DNA of 64,000 bases from JANQMY01 sp965227095 (GTDB lineage: Bacteria > Pseudomonadota > Alphaproteobacteria > JANQMY01): positions 992,001-1,056,000 of the forward strand of contig CBDDFL010000001.1 of NCBI GenBank assembly GCA_965227095.1, given 5' to 3'. The notes beneath the pieces were generated by a model. The model was given only the letters and a program-made list of their open reading frames with translations. It made no database searches and was not told the DNA's origin. Numbering within the stretch: the stretch's first letter is position 1; each line of letters starts with the position of its first letter. Position numbers and translations under genes: made by a program. Below are positions 41,394 through 50,547 of the stretch, piece after piece.

Positions 41394-42527
41394 GTGGCAG
41401 ATATAGAGTCTTCATTACACGAAACGGTACCGGTCGACCTGGGCGACCGTTCCTACGACATTCTCATCGGCGAGGGTCTGTTGGCCCACGCGGCGCAGCA
41501 TATCTTGGCGGTTCGGCCGGTGCGCAAAGCCGCCATTGTGACCGACAACAATGTGGCGAAGTACCATTTGCCCGCTTTGCGCAAATCGTTTGAAGACGCG
41601 GGCATTGAGACGATAGACATCGTGCTGCCGCCGGGCGAGCAAACGAAGTCGTTTGCGTTTTTCGGCACCCTGCTTGAAGAACTGCTGGACGCAAAAATCG
41701 AACGGTCTGACTTAGTGGTCGCTTTCGGCGGCGGCGTCATTGGCGACCTCGCGGGCTTTGCCGCCAGTGTCCTGCGGCGCGGGGTCGATTTCGTCCAAAT
41801 CCCCACGACCCTGTTGGCACAAGTTGATTCTTCAGTAGGCGGAAAAACAGCCATCGATACCAAACAGGGCAAGAACCTTGTGGGGACATTCTATCAGCCG
41901 CGATTGGTCCTGATCGACACCAACGTGTTGCGCACCTTGCCGGACCGGGAAGTGAAAGCCGGTTATGCCGAAGTGCTCAAATACGGGCTGATCAACGATC
42001 CCGCCTTTTTTGACTGGTTGGACGAGAACGGTTTGGATCTTTTGGCCGGCGACCCATCGCTGCAACGGGCTGCCATCGCCACGTCGTGCCGGGCCAAAGC
42101 CGGGATCGTTGCGCAAGATGAAAAAGAAAACGGTGTGCGGGCGCTTCTCAATCTTGGCCATACTTTTGGGCACGCTTTGGAAGTAGCCGCAGGCTTCGAT
42201 GGCGATTTGCTGCATGGGGAAGCCGTGGCTGTCGGCATGAATTTGGCGTTCCAATATTCAGTTAAGCGCAATATATGCTCCCCCGACGATGCGGACCGTG
42301 TTGTGGCGCATCTTAAGAAAACCGGCTTGATGTGGGACCCCGTCTCAGCGGTTACCCCAAAGCCCGACCCTAAGTTTCTGGCGGATGCCATGTTGCAGGA
42401 TAAGAAATCCGTCGGCGGCAAACCCACTTTCATATTGGTCAAGGGCATCGGGCAAGCGTTCATTCAACCCGATGTGCCGTTGGATCATGTTGAATCCTTC
42501 TTAAGAGAACAATTGGAATTATCCTGA
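41394..42527 (+). CDS. aroB: 3-dehydroquinate synthase
   Basis: 377 residues, starting at GTG 41394. Typical stretches: Val-Ala-Phe-Gly-Gly-Gly-Val-Ile-Gly-Asp-Leu-Ala-Gly-Phe (NAD binding), Pro-Thr-Thr-Leu-Leu-Ala-Gln-Val-Asp-Ser-Ser-Val-Gly-Gly-Lys-Thr, and the zinc ligands in Gly-His-Thr-Phe-Gly-His. It turns DAHP into 3-dehydroquinate, step two of the shikimate pathway. The final TGA shares its last base with the ATG of the next gene. Confidence 0.96.
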   Translation: MADIESSLHETVPVDLGDRSYDILIGEGLLAHAAQHILAVRPVRKAAIVTDNNVAKYHLPALRKSFEDAGIETIDIVLPPGEQTKSFAFFGTLLEELLDAKIERSDLVVAFGGGVIGDLAGFAASVLRRGVDFVQIPTTLLAQVDSSVGGKTAIDTKQGKNLVGTFYQPRLVLIDTNVLRTLPDREVKAGYAEVLKYGLINDPAFFDWLDENGLDLLAGDPSLQRAAIATSCRAKAGIVAQDEKENGVRALLNLGHTFGHALEVAAGFDGDLLHGEAVAVGMNLAFQYSVKRNICSPDDADRVVAHLKKTGLMWDPVSAVTPKPDPKFLADAMLQDKKSVGGKPTFILVKGIGQAFIQPDVPLDHVESFLREQLELS

Positions 42528-43834
42528 TGGATCCCATACTGACAATTATCGCCGTGTTTGTCTTGCTGATCTGTTCGGCGTTTTTTTCCGGCTCTGAAAC
42601 GGCGGTGACGGCTGCCTCGCGGGCCCGCATGCATCGTTTCGAATCCGAGGGGATTTCGAGGGCCGCGATCGTGAACCGGCTGATCGACCAGCGCGAACGG
42701 CTCATTGGCGCGATCTTGCTGGGTAACAATCTGGTGAACATTCTCGCCTCCATCCTCGTCGGGGGCTTGTTCGCCACGCTTTTCCCGGAGGGGGGCGTTC
42801 TTTACGCAACGTTGGTGATGACGGCATTGGTGCTCATTTTCGCCGAGGTGCTGCCCAAAACCGTGGCCATTACAAACACCGACCGGGTGGCGCTAATCGT
42901 TGCTCCGTTGCTGCGCGTTTTGGTTTTTGCGTTGGCGCCGATCGTCGGGTTTGTTCAGTGGATTGTGCGCCGGACATTGCTGATTGCCGGGCTGGACGTC
43001 AGCAACACGGAAAGCGTGCTGTCTGCCCATGAAGAACTGCGCGGCGCCATTGATCTGCACCACCAAGAAGGCGCTGTGTTCCGCGAGGACCGGGACCGAC
43101 TTGGCGGTGTGCTGGACCTTCATGAATTGGAGGTGGGCGATGTGATGGTCCACCGAAAAAACATGGCCATGATCGATGCCAACCAGCCGTCAAGCGTGAT
43201 CATTACGCAAATTCTGCGCAGCCCTCATACCCGTGTGCCCATCTGGGAAGATGATCCGGAAAACATCATTGGCGTGTTGCACGCCCGCGATATTCTGCGC
43301 GCGTTGAGCACGGCCGGGTGGAATGCCGAAGACCTGGATATTAAAGAGATCGCGTCAAAGCCATGGTTTGTCCCGGAAACCACCTCCTTGCGCGAACAGC
43401 TTGATGCCTTCCTCAGTCAGCGCGGGCATTTGGCGCTTGTGGTTGACGAATATGGCGCGTTACGTGGGCTTGTCACGCTTGAAGACATTTTGGAAGAAAT
43501 CGTCGGTGAAATTTCCGACGAACACGACTTGGAAATTACGGGATTACGTCCGCAGACGGACGGATCGATCATCGTGGACGGCAGTGTGCCGGTGCGGGAT
43601 CTTAATCGCGCCATGGAATGGGCGCTCAGCGAGGAAGAAGCCACCACCATTGCCGGTCTGGTTATTCACGAAGCGCAGACAATTCCCGATGTGGGGCAGA
43701 TTTTCACTTTCTACGGGTTCAAATTCGAAATTCTGCGGCGGCGGCGCAATCAGATCATGGCGTTACGCATTTCGCCTCCTCGGACCTATCTCAAATTGCC
43801 CGATTCAGTGAAGGCCGGTGCACCGCTGCATTAG
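42527..43834 (+). CDS. CNNM/HlyC-CorC family membrane protein with CBS pair
   Basis: 435 residues. The CNNM transmembrane domain covers about 1-130 with Phe-Phe-Ser-Gly-Ser-Glu-Thr near residue 22, two CBS domains span about 205-330, and a CorC_HlyC domain ends the protein (Asp-Gly-Ser-Val-Pro-Val-Arg-Asp-Leu-Asn). This is the organisation of CorB/MpfA-like Mg2+ efflux or sensing proteins. The old name hemolysin is not a functional statement. One base overlaps aroB. Its 3' end overlaps the bolA gene by four bases. Confidence 0.92.
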   Translation: MDPILTIIAVFVLLICSAFFSGSETAVTAASRARMHRFESEGISRAAIVNRLIDQRERLIGAILLGNNLVNILASILVGGLFATLFPEGGVLYATLVMTALVLIFAEVLPKTVAITNTDRVALIVAPLLRVLVFALAPIVGFVQWIVRRTLLIAGLDVSNTESVLSAHEELRGAIDLHHQEGAVFREDRDRLGGVLDLHELEVGDVMVHRKNMAMIDANQPSSVIITQILRSPHTRVPIWEDDPENIIGVLHARDILRALSTAGWNAEDLDIKEIASKPWFVPETTSLREQLDAFLSQRGHLALVVDEYGALRGLVTLEDILEEIVGEISDEHDLEITGLRPQTDGSIIVDGSVPVRDLNRAMEWALSEEEATTIAGLVIHEAQTIPDVGQIFTFYGFKFEILRRRRNQIMALRISPPRTYLKLPDSVKAGAPLH

Positions 43835-44100
43835 GTTTCATCAGGGGTTTTTGTTTTCAGCGCGAGAGCGTGCACCGGACCCGCTAATTCTTCCGCTAAG
43901 ATGTCGTAAACCATCTTATGGCGCTGGACACGCGACTGCCCGGTAAAGTCGGGTGAAACGATGGTCACCTTGAAATGGGTTTCCCCCTCGGGGCGTGCGC
44001 CCATATGTCCCGCATGCAAATGAGATTCATCTTCCACATCCAAGTGGACGGGATTGAGATTTTTGGTGAGTTTTTCTCGAATTTGATCAATGACGGCCAT
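43831..44100 (-). CDS. BolA family protein
   Basis: 89 residues. The core His-Phe-Lys-Val-Thr-Ile-Val-Ser-Pro-Asp-Phe and Gln-Arg-His-Lys-Met-Val-Tyr-Asp-Ile-Leu matches BolA, a small class II KH-like fold. BolA proteins pair with monothiol glutaredoxins to handle Fe-S clusters and can bind DNA. No glutaredoxin gene is adjacent. Divergent from the J-domain gene, with about 100 bases between them. Confidence 0.93.
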   Translation of the reverse strand: MAVIDQIREKLTKNLNPVHLDVEDESHLHAGHMGARPEGETHFKVTIVSPDFTGQSRVQRHKMVYDILAEELAGPVHALALKTKTPDET

Positions 44101-44204
44101 TTGGATGCTCTAATTTATTTTGCGATTTAGGGCGACGTGCGCGCCACTTTGGTTTACCCTTGTGCGCTTTTATTTTCGACACCGCTAATAGTTTTTGAGT
44201 GACG

Positions 44205-44825
44205 ATGTCAGACAACGAAAAATTTGTATTCGATATTCCGGTGGCTAAAGCTGGCAAGGGGAAGACGCGCGCCAGTAAAGAACAGCCAAAAACCAAGCGC
44301 AAATGCGCCGTGAAAGATTGTAACCGGCCCGGCACCCATCGCGCCCCCAAGAACAGGGACAATTTGCGCGAATATTACTGGTTCTGTGTAGATCACGTGC
44401 GTGAGTACAACCGCAATTGGAATTTTTTCAAAAACATGTCCGACGGCCAGGTTGAGGATTTTTTGCTGGACGGTCTTACCGGCCATCGGCCGACCTATCC
44501 GATGGGCTCGAACCCCTATGTTTCCGCAGGGAAGGCAGCCGAAAATCGCATGCACGACCCTTATTCCATTATTGATGATGGGCCGGGTGACAAGGTGGAA
44601 GTGGAAAAAGGACCCCGGCGCCCCAAGGTCGGCAAAATTACCGCGGACGCGCTTGCGGTGCTGGATCTTGACGACAGGGCAACCTTGAACGAGGTAACTG
44701 CAAGGTATAAGGAATTGGTCAAACGGTATCATCCGGATGCAAACGGGGGTGACCGCGGCGCGGAAGAGCGTTTGGCAAAAGTGATCCGCGCCTACAAGCA
44801 AATCAAGAACAGCGGATTCGCTTGA
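44205..44825 (+). CDS. J-domain protein with N-terminal Cys/His zinc motif
   Basis: 206 residues from the ATG at 44205. N-terminal Cys34, Cys39, Cys61 and His64 could bind zinc. The middle is charged and flexible, and a short J domain ends the protein with His176-Pro-Asp178, the motif that stimulates DnaK-type chaperones. It is not DnaJ itself. In alphaproteobacteria this type of gene stands just before cobS and cobT, as here, which suggests a role in assembling or recycling the cobalt chelatase or in cofactor delivery; that is inference. Confidence 0.85.
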   Translation: MSDNEKFVFDIPVAKAGKGKTRASKEQPKTKRKCAVKDCNRPGTHRAPKNRDNLREYYWFCVDHVREYNRNWNFFKNMSDGQVEDFLLDGLTGHRPTYPMGSNPYVSAGKAAENRMHDPYSIIDDGPGDKVEVEKGPRRPKVGKITADALAVLDLDDRATLNEVTARYKELVKRYHPDANGGDRGAEERLAKVIRAYKQIKNSGFA

Positions 44826-44900
44826 GCAAATATATGGTTAATGGCGACCGGCTGGCCTGGCGGCATCTCAGGCGGCATCCGCTGATAGAAAGATGAATTC

Positions 44901-45893
44901 ATGGTGGTTATGCAGAGTGATGCTGATGTGTTGGATAAACCGGACATCGAAGTTTCCGTCGCGCAGCTTTTTGGGATTGAGTCCGACTTAAAGGTTCCCG
45001 CTTTCTCGGAGCCCAATGACTACGTGCCCGATCGCGATGACGATTATCGGTTTGACCGGGAAACGACGCTGGCGATTTTGGCCGGGTTTGCACACAACCG
45101 CCGTGTCATGGTGCAAGGCTATCACGGTACGGGTAAGTCCACGCATATTGAACAGGTGGCGTCGCGCCTCAACTGGCCGTGTGTTCGTATCAATCTGGAC
45201 AGTCATATCAGCCGCATCGATTTGGTGGGCCGGGATGCGATCGTTTTGAAAGACGGCCAGCAAGTAACCGAGTTTCGCGAAGGCATTTTGCCATGGGCTC
45301 TGCAACACCCCACGGCGCTTGTCTTCGATGAATATGATGCCGGACGTCCGGACGTGATGTTTGTCATTCAGCGTGTCTTGGAAGTGTCCGGCAAGTTGAC
45401 GCTTCTGGACCAGAACCGGGTTGTGCGGCCGCATCCGGCATTCCGTTTGTTCGCGACCACCAACACGATCGGTCTGGGGGATACGACCGGCCTGTATCAT
45501 GGCACGCAACAAATCAACCAAGGCCAGATGGACCGGTGGAACATCGTCACCACGCTTAACTATCTGCCGCATGACGAAGAAGTGAACATCATCCTGGCGA
45601 AGACCAAATCCTACAATACGGAAGAAGGACGCAAGACGATCGCGGCCATGGTCAATGTGGCGGACCTTACGCGGTCGGCCTTTATCAATGGCGACCTGTC
45701 CACGGTGATGAGCCCGCGGACCGTGTTGACCTGGGCGGAAAACGCGGAAATCTTTGGCGATGTGGGCTTTAGTTTCCGGCTGACCTTCCTGAACAAATGC
45801 GATGAACTGGAACGGGCGACCGTTGCAGAGATTTATCAGCGTTGTTTTGGGGAAGAGCTGCCCGAATCCGCAGCCAATGTAACGTTGAGCTAG
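44901..45893 (+). CDS. cobS: Aerobic cobaltochelatase subunit CobS
   Basis: 330 residues of an AAA+ ATPase. The P-loop is Gly73-Tyr-His-Gly-Thr-Gly-Lys-Ser80 and the Walker B region Leu-Val-Phe-Asp-Glu-Tyr-Asp is clear. The N-terminus has the CobS-type Val-Ala-Gln-Leu-Phe-Gly-Ile. With CobT it forms the ATP-driven part of the aerobic cobaltochelatase, which inserts cobalt into hydrogenobyrinate diamide; the large catalytic subunit CobN is not in this window. CobT starts 16 bases after it. Confidence 0.95.
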   Translation: MVVMQSDADVLDKPDIEVSVAQLFGIESDLKVPAFSEPNDYVPDRDDDYRFDRETTLAILAGFAHNRRVMVQGYHGTGKSTHIEQVASRLNWPCVRINLDSHISRIDLVGRDAIVLKDGQQVTEFREGILPWALQHPTALVFDEYDAGRPDVMFVIQRVLEVSGKLTLLDQNRVVRPHPAFRLFATTNTIGLGDTTGLYHGTQQINQGQMDRWNIVTTLNYLPHDEEVNIILAKTKSYNTEEGRKTIAAMVNVADLTRSAFINGDLSTVMSPRTVLTWAENAEIFGDVGFSFRLTFLNKCDELERATVAEIYQRCFGEELPESAANVTLS

Positions 45894-45909
45894 ATCTAGG
45901 CGTATTTGA

Positions 45910-47838
45910 GTGAGCAACGAAGGGCCAGTCGAAAACTTTAAGCGTGCCGTCACCATGACGATGCGCGCGATTTCTGGCGATGAAGAGTTGGTCACCACCT
46001 TTGGCGCGGAAGCCCCCAATTTGCGGGGGCACCGGTCTCGCCTGCCGTTACCATCTCGTGATTTGCCTCCGGAAGAAGTGGCGAAGGTGCGCGGCAATGC
46101 GGATGCGCAAGCGCTTAAAATCGCGCATCACGACGAAACCATTCACGCGACCCATTCTCCGGTTGGACAAAATGCCCGGGCGATTTTTGAAGCGGCGGAA
46201 CAGGCCCGCGTCGAAGCGATTGGCGCGAACGCCATGTCCGGTATGGCCGAAAATTTGGACGCGGCGTTAGACGACCGCTGCCGGGCGCAGGGCTTTGCGC
46301 GCATGCGTGACAGGTCAGAGGCGCCTTTAAGTGAAGTGATCGGCTTGCTCATGCGCGAGCACATGACCGGACGGGCCGTCCCTGAATGCGCTCGCCACAT
46401 CGTGGATGAATGGCGCGTGTCGGTGGAAGAAAAGGCCGGCAAGGATCTCGCGCAACTTACCAAATGCGTCAATGACCAAACGGAGTTTGCGCAGCTCACC
46501 CGCAACATCATTTCCGATTTGGGGATGGGGGACGAGTTGGGGGACAGCCCCGACGAGATGGACGATGCGGATCAAGACGAAGACCAATCCGAAGACGAGT
46601 CCGACGCCAATGAAGATGGCGGCGAAGGGGCCCAGCCTGATGCCAGTTCCAGCGAACAGGTGGAAATGTCTGAAGGCGAAGGGGACGAAGGCGATGAACA
46701 GGCCGTTGAGGTTCAGTCCGACGAAGAGATGTTGGATGCGGACCCGGAAGATAGCGGCGAAGGCAGGCAACCCTGGCGTCCGAACAATATGGCCGGCGAT
46801 CCGTCCAGCCATCCGAATTACAAGGTTTTCACATCCGCGTTCGATGAAACCATTGCGGCGGAAGATTTGTGCGATCCGGAAGAATTGGGCCGGTTGCGGG
46901 CCTATCTGGACCAGCAATTGCAGCAACTTCATGGGGTGGTATCGCGTTTAGCAAACCGGTTGCAGCGGCGCCTGATGGCGAAACAGAACCGCGCGTGGGA
47001 ATTCGACCTGGAAGAGGGCATGCTGGATGCGGCCCGCCTGTCCCGGGTTGTGATCGACCCCATGCACCCATTGACGTACAAGATGGAGCAGGACACCGAC
47101 TTCCGCGATACGGTGGTAACCTTGTTGCTGGACAATTCCGGATCCATGCGCGGGCGCCCGATTACGGTGGCGGCCCTGTGCGCCGACATTCTGGCGCGTA
47201 CCTTGGAACGGTGCTCTGTGAAGGTGGAGATTTTGGGCTTCACCACCCGTGCCTGGAAAGGTGGCCAATCGCGCGAGAAATGGCTCAATGAAGGAAAGCC
47301 GTCCAACCCTGGGCGTTTGAACGATCTGCGGCACATTATTTACAAATCCGCCGACGCCCCATGGCGCCGGGCTCGCCGCAATTTGGGGCTGATGATGCGC
47401 GAAGGCCTTTTGAAAGAGAACATTGACGGGGAAGCGCTCACTTGGGCCCATAATCGTCTGTTGGGCCGGCCGGAACAGCGCCGTATCTTGATGGTGATTT
47501 CCGATGGCGCGCCGGTGGACGATTCTACACTGTCCATCAATGCCGGCAATTATCTCGAAAAGCACCTTCGAGAGGTGATTGAATATATCGAAACCCGGTC
47601 TCCGGTGGAATTGATCGCGATCGGCATCGGGCACGATGTCACCCGCTATTATCGGCGGGCGGTTACGATTGTCGATGCCGAGCAGCTCGGTGGGGTGATG
47701 ACCGAAAAACTCGCGGAACTTTTCGACGAAGAAGCGCCCACGGCGCCCAAGCGCGGTCCAGCGCCCCAGGATCCGGGGGGGCTTAGCCGCTTGTCCATGC
47801 GCGAATTGCGGCGCGCTGCTAAGGATTCGACTCATTGA
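45910..47838 (+). CDS. cobT: Aerobic cobaltochelatase subunit CobT
   Basis: 642 residues, starting at GTG 45910. It has the expected CobT layout: an N-terminal helical domain, a long acidic segment at about 215-290 rich in Asp and Glu, and a C-terminal von Willebrand A domain with the MIDAS motif Asp408-Asn-Ser410-Gly-Ser412. It works with the CobS ring in cobalt insertion. The stop codon overlaps the TTG start of the exported protein at 47835. Confidence 0.95.
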   Translation: MSNEGPVENFKRAVTMTMRAISGDEELVTTFGAEAPNLRGHRSRLPLPSRDLPPEEVAKVRGNADAQALKIAHHDETIHATHSPVGQNARAIFEAAEQARVEAIGANAMSGMAENLDAALDDRCRAQGFARMRDRSEAPLSEVIGLLMREHMTGRAVPECARHIVDEWRVSVEEKAGKDLAQLTKCVNDQTEFAQLTRNIISDLGMGDELGDSPDEMDDADQDEDQSEDESDANEDGGEGAQPDASSSEQVEMSEGEGDEGDEQAVEVQSDEEMLDADPEDSGEGRQPWRPNNMAGDPSSHPNYKVFTSAFDETIAAEDLCDPEELGRLRAYLDQQLQQLHGVVSRLANRLQRRLMAKQNRAWEFDLEEGMLDAARLSRVVIDPMHPLTYKMEQDTDFRDTVVTLLLDNSGSMRGRPITVAALCADILARTLERCSVKVEILGFTTRAWKGGQSREKWLNEGKPSNPGRLNDLRHIIYKSADAPWRRARRNLGLMMREGLLKENIDGEALTWAHNRLLGRPEQRRILMVISDGAPVDDSTLSINAGNYLEKHLREVIEYIETRSPVELIAIGIGHDVTRYYRRAVTIVDAEQLGGVMTEKLAELFDEEAPTAPKRGPAPQDPGGLSRLSMRELRRAAKDSTH

Positions 47839-48920
47839 CCTTAAAGACGTTGGTTGCTTGTGTGTGTGCGGCGATGGTGTCGATTGTCTCGGCTGCGCAG
47901 GCTGCCGACACGTCACCGCTCTCCATTGGGGTTCACCTTAAGCCCCTTCCATTGTCGGCCCGTAAGGGAAGCATCGTCGATCAAGTTGGCGATCTTACCT
48001 ATTTAGGTGGTATACGGATTATATCGTCAGAGCGGCGCTTGGGTGGCCTGTCCGGGCTTATCGTCAGCCGCGATGGATCTGAATTTGTGAGCGTGTCCGA
48101 CCAGGCCGACTGGGTGCGTGGAAAAATCGTCTATGAAAACGGGCGCCTGTCAGGAGTTGAAAGCCTGACGGTGGGGTCCATGCTGGATGAACAGGGCAAG
48201 CCATTGATCCACAAAAAAGGCGATGCGGAAGCGGTGGAGCAAGTGGACCCATCTGGTCCATTCCCCGGCAATGTTGTGGTGGCCTTCGAGCGGGAACACC
48301 GCTTGTGGCGCTATGATCTCGGGGAAGCCGGGTTTGCGGCGCGTCCGATAGACTTGAAGATACCGTCGGCTGTGCGCGCATTAGAGGACAATCAGGGCAT
48401 CGAGTCCTTGCACATTACATCTGACGGTGAGGTGATTGCGATCACCGAAGGCACTTATGACGATCAGGGGCGAACGCGCGGCTGGGTCATGCGCCTGAAC
48501 AAGGACGGCCTATCGGTGGATGGGGCGCAGCCTTTGTTCTTGGAAACCTGGACCACCTTCAAACCGACGGATCTGACGCGTTTGGCCGATGGGCGCTATC
48601 TCCTGTTGCAACGCCATTTCTCCCCGCGCACAGGCCCCATCATCCAGTTGCGCGATCTGGGGCCTGACCTTGTGCAAGGCGGCACCACAATTGCGGGCGC
48701 CTTACTGGCGCAGTTGGACATGGGGTTCAATATCGACAATATGGAAGGCTTGGCGGCGCGGCAAACCGATGACGGCCGCACGCTCATCTATGTCATCTCC
48801 GACGACAATTTCAATCCGCTTCAGCGCACCTTACTGCTGATGTTCGAGGTGAAGCCCGCGCCGGTCTTGGAAGAGGTGAAAGACGCGGAGGATGGGTCAG
48901 GCGCCGCCGAAGCCAGGTAG
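47835..48920 (+). CDS. Exported esterase-like/phytase-family protein
   Basis: 361 residues. A TTG at 47835 is the best start: AAGGA lies 10 bases upstream and a full signal peptide (1-23, ending Ala-Gln-Ala) appears only then; ATG at 47874 would cut it. The mature protein shows the beta-propeller-like pattern of the family called esterase-like activity of phytase (Gly-Gly-Leu-Ser-Gly-Leu, then Gly-Ile-Glu-Ser-Leu-His, then Asp-Asn-Met-Glu-Gly-Leu). It is translated right after cobT, with a four-base overlap. The activity and the reason for this coupling are unknown. Confidence 0.75.
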   Translation: MTLKTLVACVCAAMVSIVSAAQAADTSPLSIGVHLKPLPLSARKGSIVDQVGDLTYLGGIRIISSERRLGGLSGLIVSRDGSEFVSVSDQADWVRGKIVYENGRLSGVESLTVGSMLDEQGKPLIHKKGDAEAVEQVDPSGPFPGNVVVAFEREHRLWRYDLGEAGFAARPIDLKIPSAVRALEDNQGIESLHITSDGEVIAITEGTYDDQGRTRGWVMRLNKDGLSVDGAQPLFLETWTTFKPTDLTRLADGRYLLLQRHFSPRTGPIIQLRDLGPDLVQGGTTIAGALLAQLDMGFNIDNMEGLAARQTDDGRTLIYVISDDNFNPLQRTLLLMFEVKPAPVLEEVKDAEDGSGAAEAR

Positions 48921-49586
48921 CGGGCGTACCCATGGGCGCAATAGGGCGTAGGGCACCAGCATCAAAAAGGCCATAAATGACGTAACGGCGATATTGACCG
49001 TCATTTGATGTGTCCACGGATCAATGCCCGCTTTCGCGATGGGATAGTAGAGGACACAGAAGGTAAACCCGGCAAACAGCGCGCTGTAAAGCGGGGCGCG
49101 CCACCAGGGGCGCCCGCGCACTTGATCGAAAACGGTGATGTTGACGATCTGTGACGCGAACAAGGCCACCAGAAACGCTGTAAAGACGCGGCCCGTTGGA
49201 AGCGGGGGGATTGGCAAGCCATTTTCAATGGCCGGGTACAAAAATGCGATCAGCAAGATGACAACGGTCCACCCCGCTACCATCTGCGCGAAAGCGTAGC
49301 CGGCGCCATAGGCGCGATTGGTCAGCATGGAAACGAAAAAGATCACGGGCACCATAAAGTGTCCGGTGGTCAACCAATGTCCGGGCTGCAAGTACCATGG
49401 TTCCGGTGGAAAAAAACCATCGAACAAGGTGATGCGTTGGGACGTGGTATCCAGCGCCAAAGCGAACGCGAGGACCAGCCCCGTTACCGGCAAAAACAAG
49501 CGCCGGGTCACTAAGAACCCGTAAGAAAACAATTCCAAGAAAGTCTCTTTATGTTTTTTCGGTTGCTGTTGTGCGGCGTCCGTCAC
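48897..49586 (-). CDS. YhhQ/VUT-like membrane protein
   Basis: 229 residues with six predicted membrane segments. The stretch Ala-Ser-Gln-Ile-Val-Asn-Ile-Thr-Val-Phe-Asp-Gln-Val-Arg with Trp-Trp-Arg-Ala-Pro resembles the YhhQ queuosine-precursor transporter family, although the match is distant. If correct it would import preQ0, preQ1 or a similar small molecule. Convergent with the exported-protein gene, overlapping it by 24 bases. Confidence 0.7.
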   Translation of the reverse strand: MTDAAQQQPKKHKETFLELFSYGFLVTRRLFLPVTGLVLAFALALDTTSQRITLFDGFFPPEPWYLQPGHWLTTGHFMVPVIFFVSMLTNRAYGAGYAFAQMVAGWTVVILLIAFLYPAIENGLPIPPLPTGRVFTAFLVALFASQIVNITVFDQVRGRPWWRAPLYSALFAGFTFCVLYYPIAKAGIDPWTHQMTVNIAVTSFMAFLMLVPYALLRPWVRPLPGFGGA

Positions 49587-49748
49587 GGTTTGATCCCACC
49601 AATACCCACTGGAAACAAACCAAGGTCAGCAAATCCCGTACCGCGAAAGGATTTGTTAACCAGGACGGTCGCGCAAAAAATCGGCGGAATTTGGGCCGTG
49701 CCGAGATCCATTGGCGGGAGACGGGTGTCAGCACATGAGGAACCCCGT

Positions 49749-49779
49749 CCCGTTTTGGCACAGGCCGTGCCACAACGGG
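49749..49779 (-). other. Long hairpin downstream of rpmB
   Basis: CCCGTTTTGGCAC and GTGCCACAACGGG pair with one mismatch around a five-base loop (49762-49766). It lies 26 bases past the end of rpmB on its strand. No U-run follows, so it is not a classic terminator; mRNA protection or Rho-linked ending is possible. Confidence 0.5.
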
Positions 49780-49805
49780 TCAAATGTTCAGATTTGGGAG
49801 GGGGA

Positions 49806-50093
49806 TTAGGCCGAGGCGCGTGCTTTTTGGATGTCGCGCTTGATCTTCAAGGCCCGCTCGGACAGGTTTTCGTCCCGTGCTTTCAGCAAAAAGGCATCAA
49901 GGCCCCCGCGCCGGTCCAAGGTGCGCAAGGCGGATGCGCTAACCTTCAAACGGAAAGAGCGGTCCAGCGTATCGCTTACCAAGGTCGTTTGTGTCAGATT
50001 CGGTAAGAAGCGACGGTTGGTTTTGTTATTAGCGTGACTGACATTATTGCCGGTCATTGCTCCTTTGCCGGTGAGCTCGCAACGGCGTGCCAT
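49806..50093 (-). CDS. rpmB: 50S ribosomal protein L28
   Basis: 95 residues from the ATG at 50093. The start Met-Ala-Arg-Arg-Cys-Glu-Leu-Thr-Gly-Lys and His-Ala-Asn-Asn-Lys-Thr-Asn-Arg-Arg-Phe-Leu-Pro-Asn are diagnostic for L28. The C-terminal helix fits the alphaproteobacterial form. It is a component of the large ribosomal subunit. Transcribed alone, away from the helicase gene. Confidence 0.96.
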   Translation of the reverse strand: MARRCELTGKGAMTGNNVSHANNKTNRRFLPNLTQTTLVSDTLDRSFRLKVSASALRTLDRRGGLDAFLLKARDENLSERALKIKRDIQKARASA

Positions 50094-50547
50094 TTGACTA
50101 TCCTCGGATTGGATTTCGTTACGTGGAGGACGCTGCTCTACGACACGACACTTGCGGCCGGCCAGGCGCATGGACCTCGAAAGCGCGCACTTTTAAGGGG
50201 CCAGCGCCGTCAGGTCAAGGCTAAATCGTCCGTACCGATTCTATTGCCGCCGTGGGGCGATTTTTAAGGGCAAACTGACGTCCTGCGGATACCCGATTCC
50301 GGCCCGCTCCGACCGTGTTGAATCTGCGCAAATCCGACACTTGCTTTCCCGTCCGTGAGGGGGCTATTGTTGCGCCACGTTAGGTTCCTACTACATTTTG
50401 TGCGTGAACAAATGACGAATTTTGAGATGTAAGTGATTCGGTCCCTCTATGTCCCATCTTCGTTCTATGTGTTAACAAGCAGCCTTAACACTTCGTTGAT
50501 ATTCTCCCTGCCACATCCAACGCCGCAAAAGTCGCAATAATTTCGGT
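50094..50547. other. Intergenic region between rpmB and the helicase gene
   Basis: About 450 bases with no gene I can support. It must contain divergent promoters, but none stands out. GTGTTAA (50469-50475), nine bases, then TTAACAC (50485-50491) is a perfect inverted repeat 57 bases before the helicase ATG and may be an operator. Confidence 0.4.

Noticed and set aside
42527..43834. Hemolysin annotation for the CBS-domain protein
   Set aside because: The name is historical; the CNNM-CBS-CorC layout points to ion transport or sensing.
44988..46097. Open frame of 369 codons on the minus strand
   Set aside because: It is antisense to cobS and the start of cobT; the product has no recognisable domain.
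46948..47916. Open frame of 322 codons on the minus strand
   Set aside because: It is antisense to the cobT von Willebrand domain; the protein looks like a shadow.
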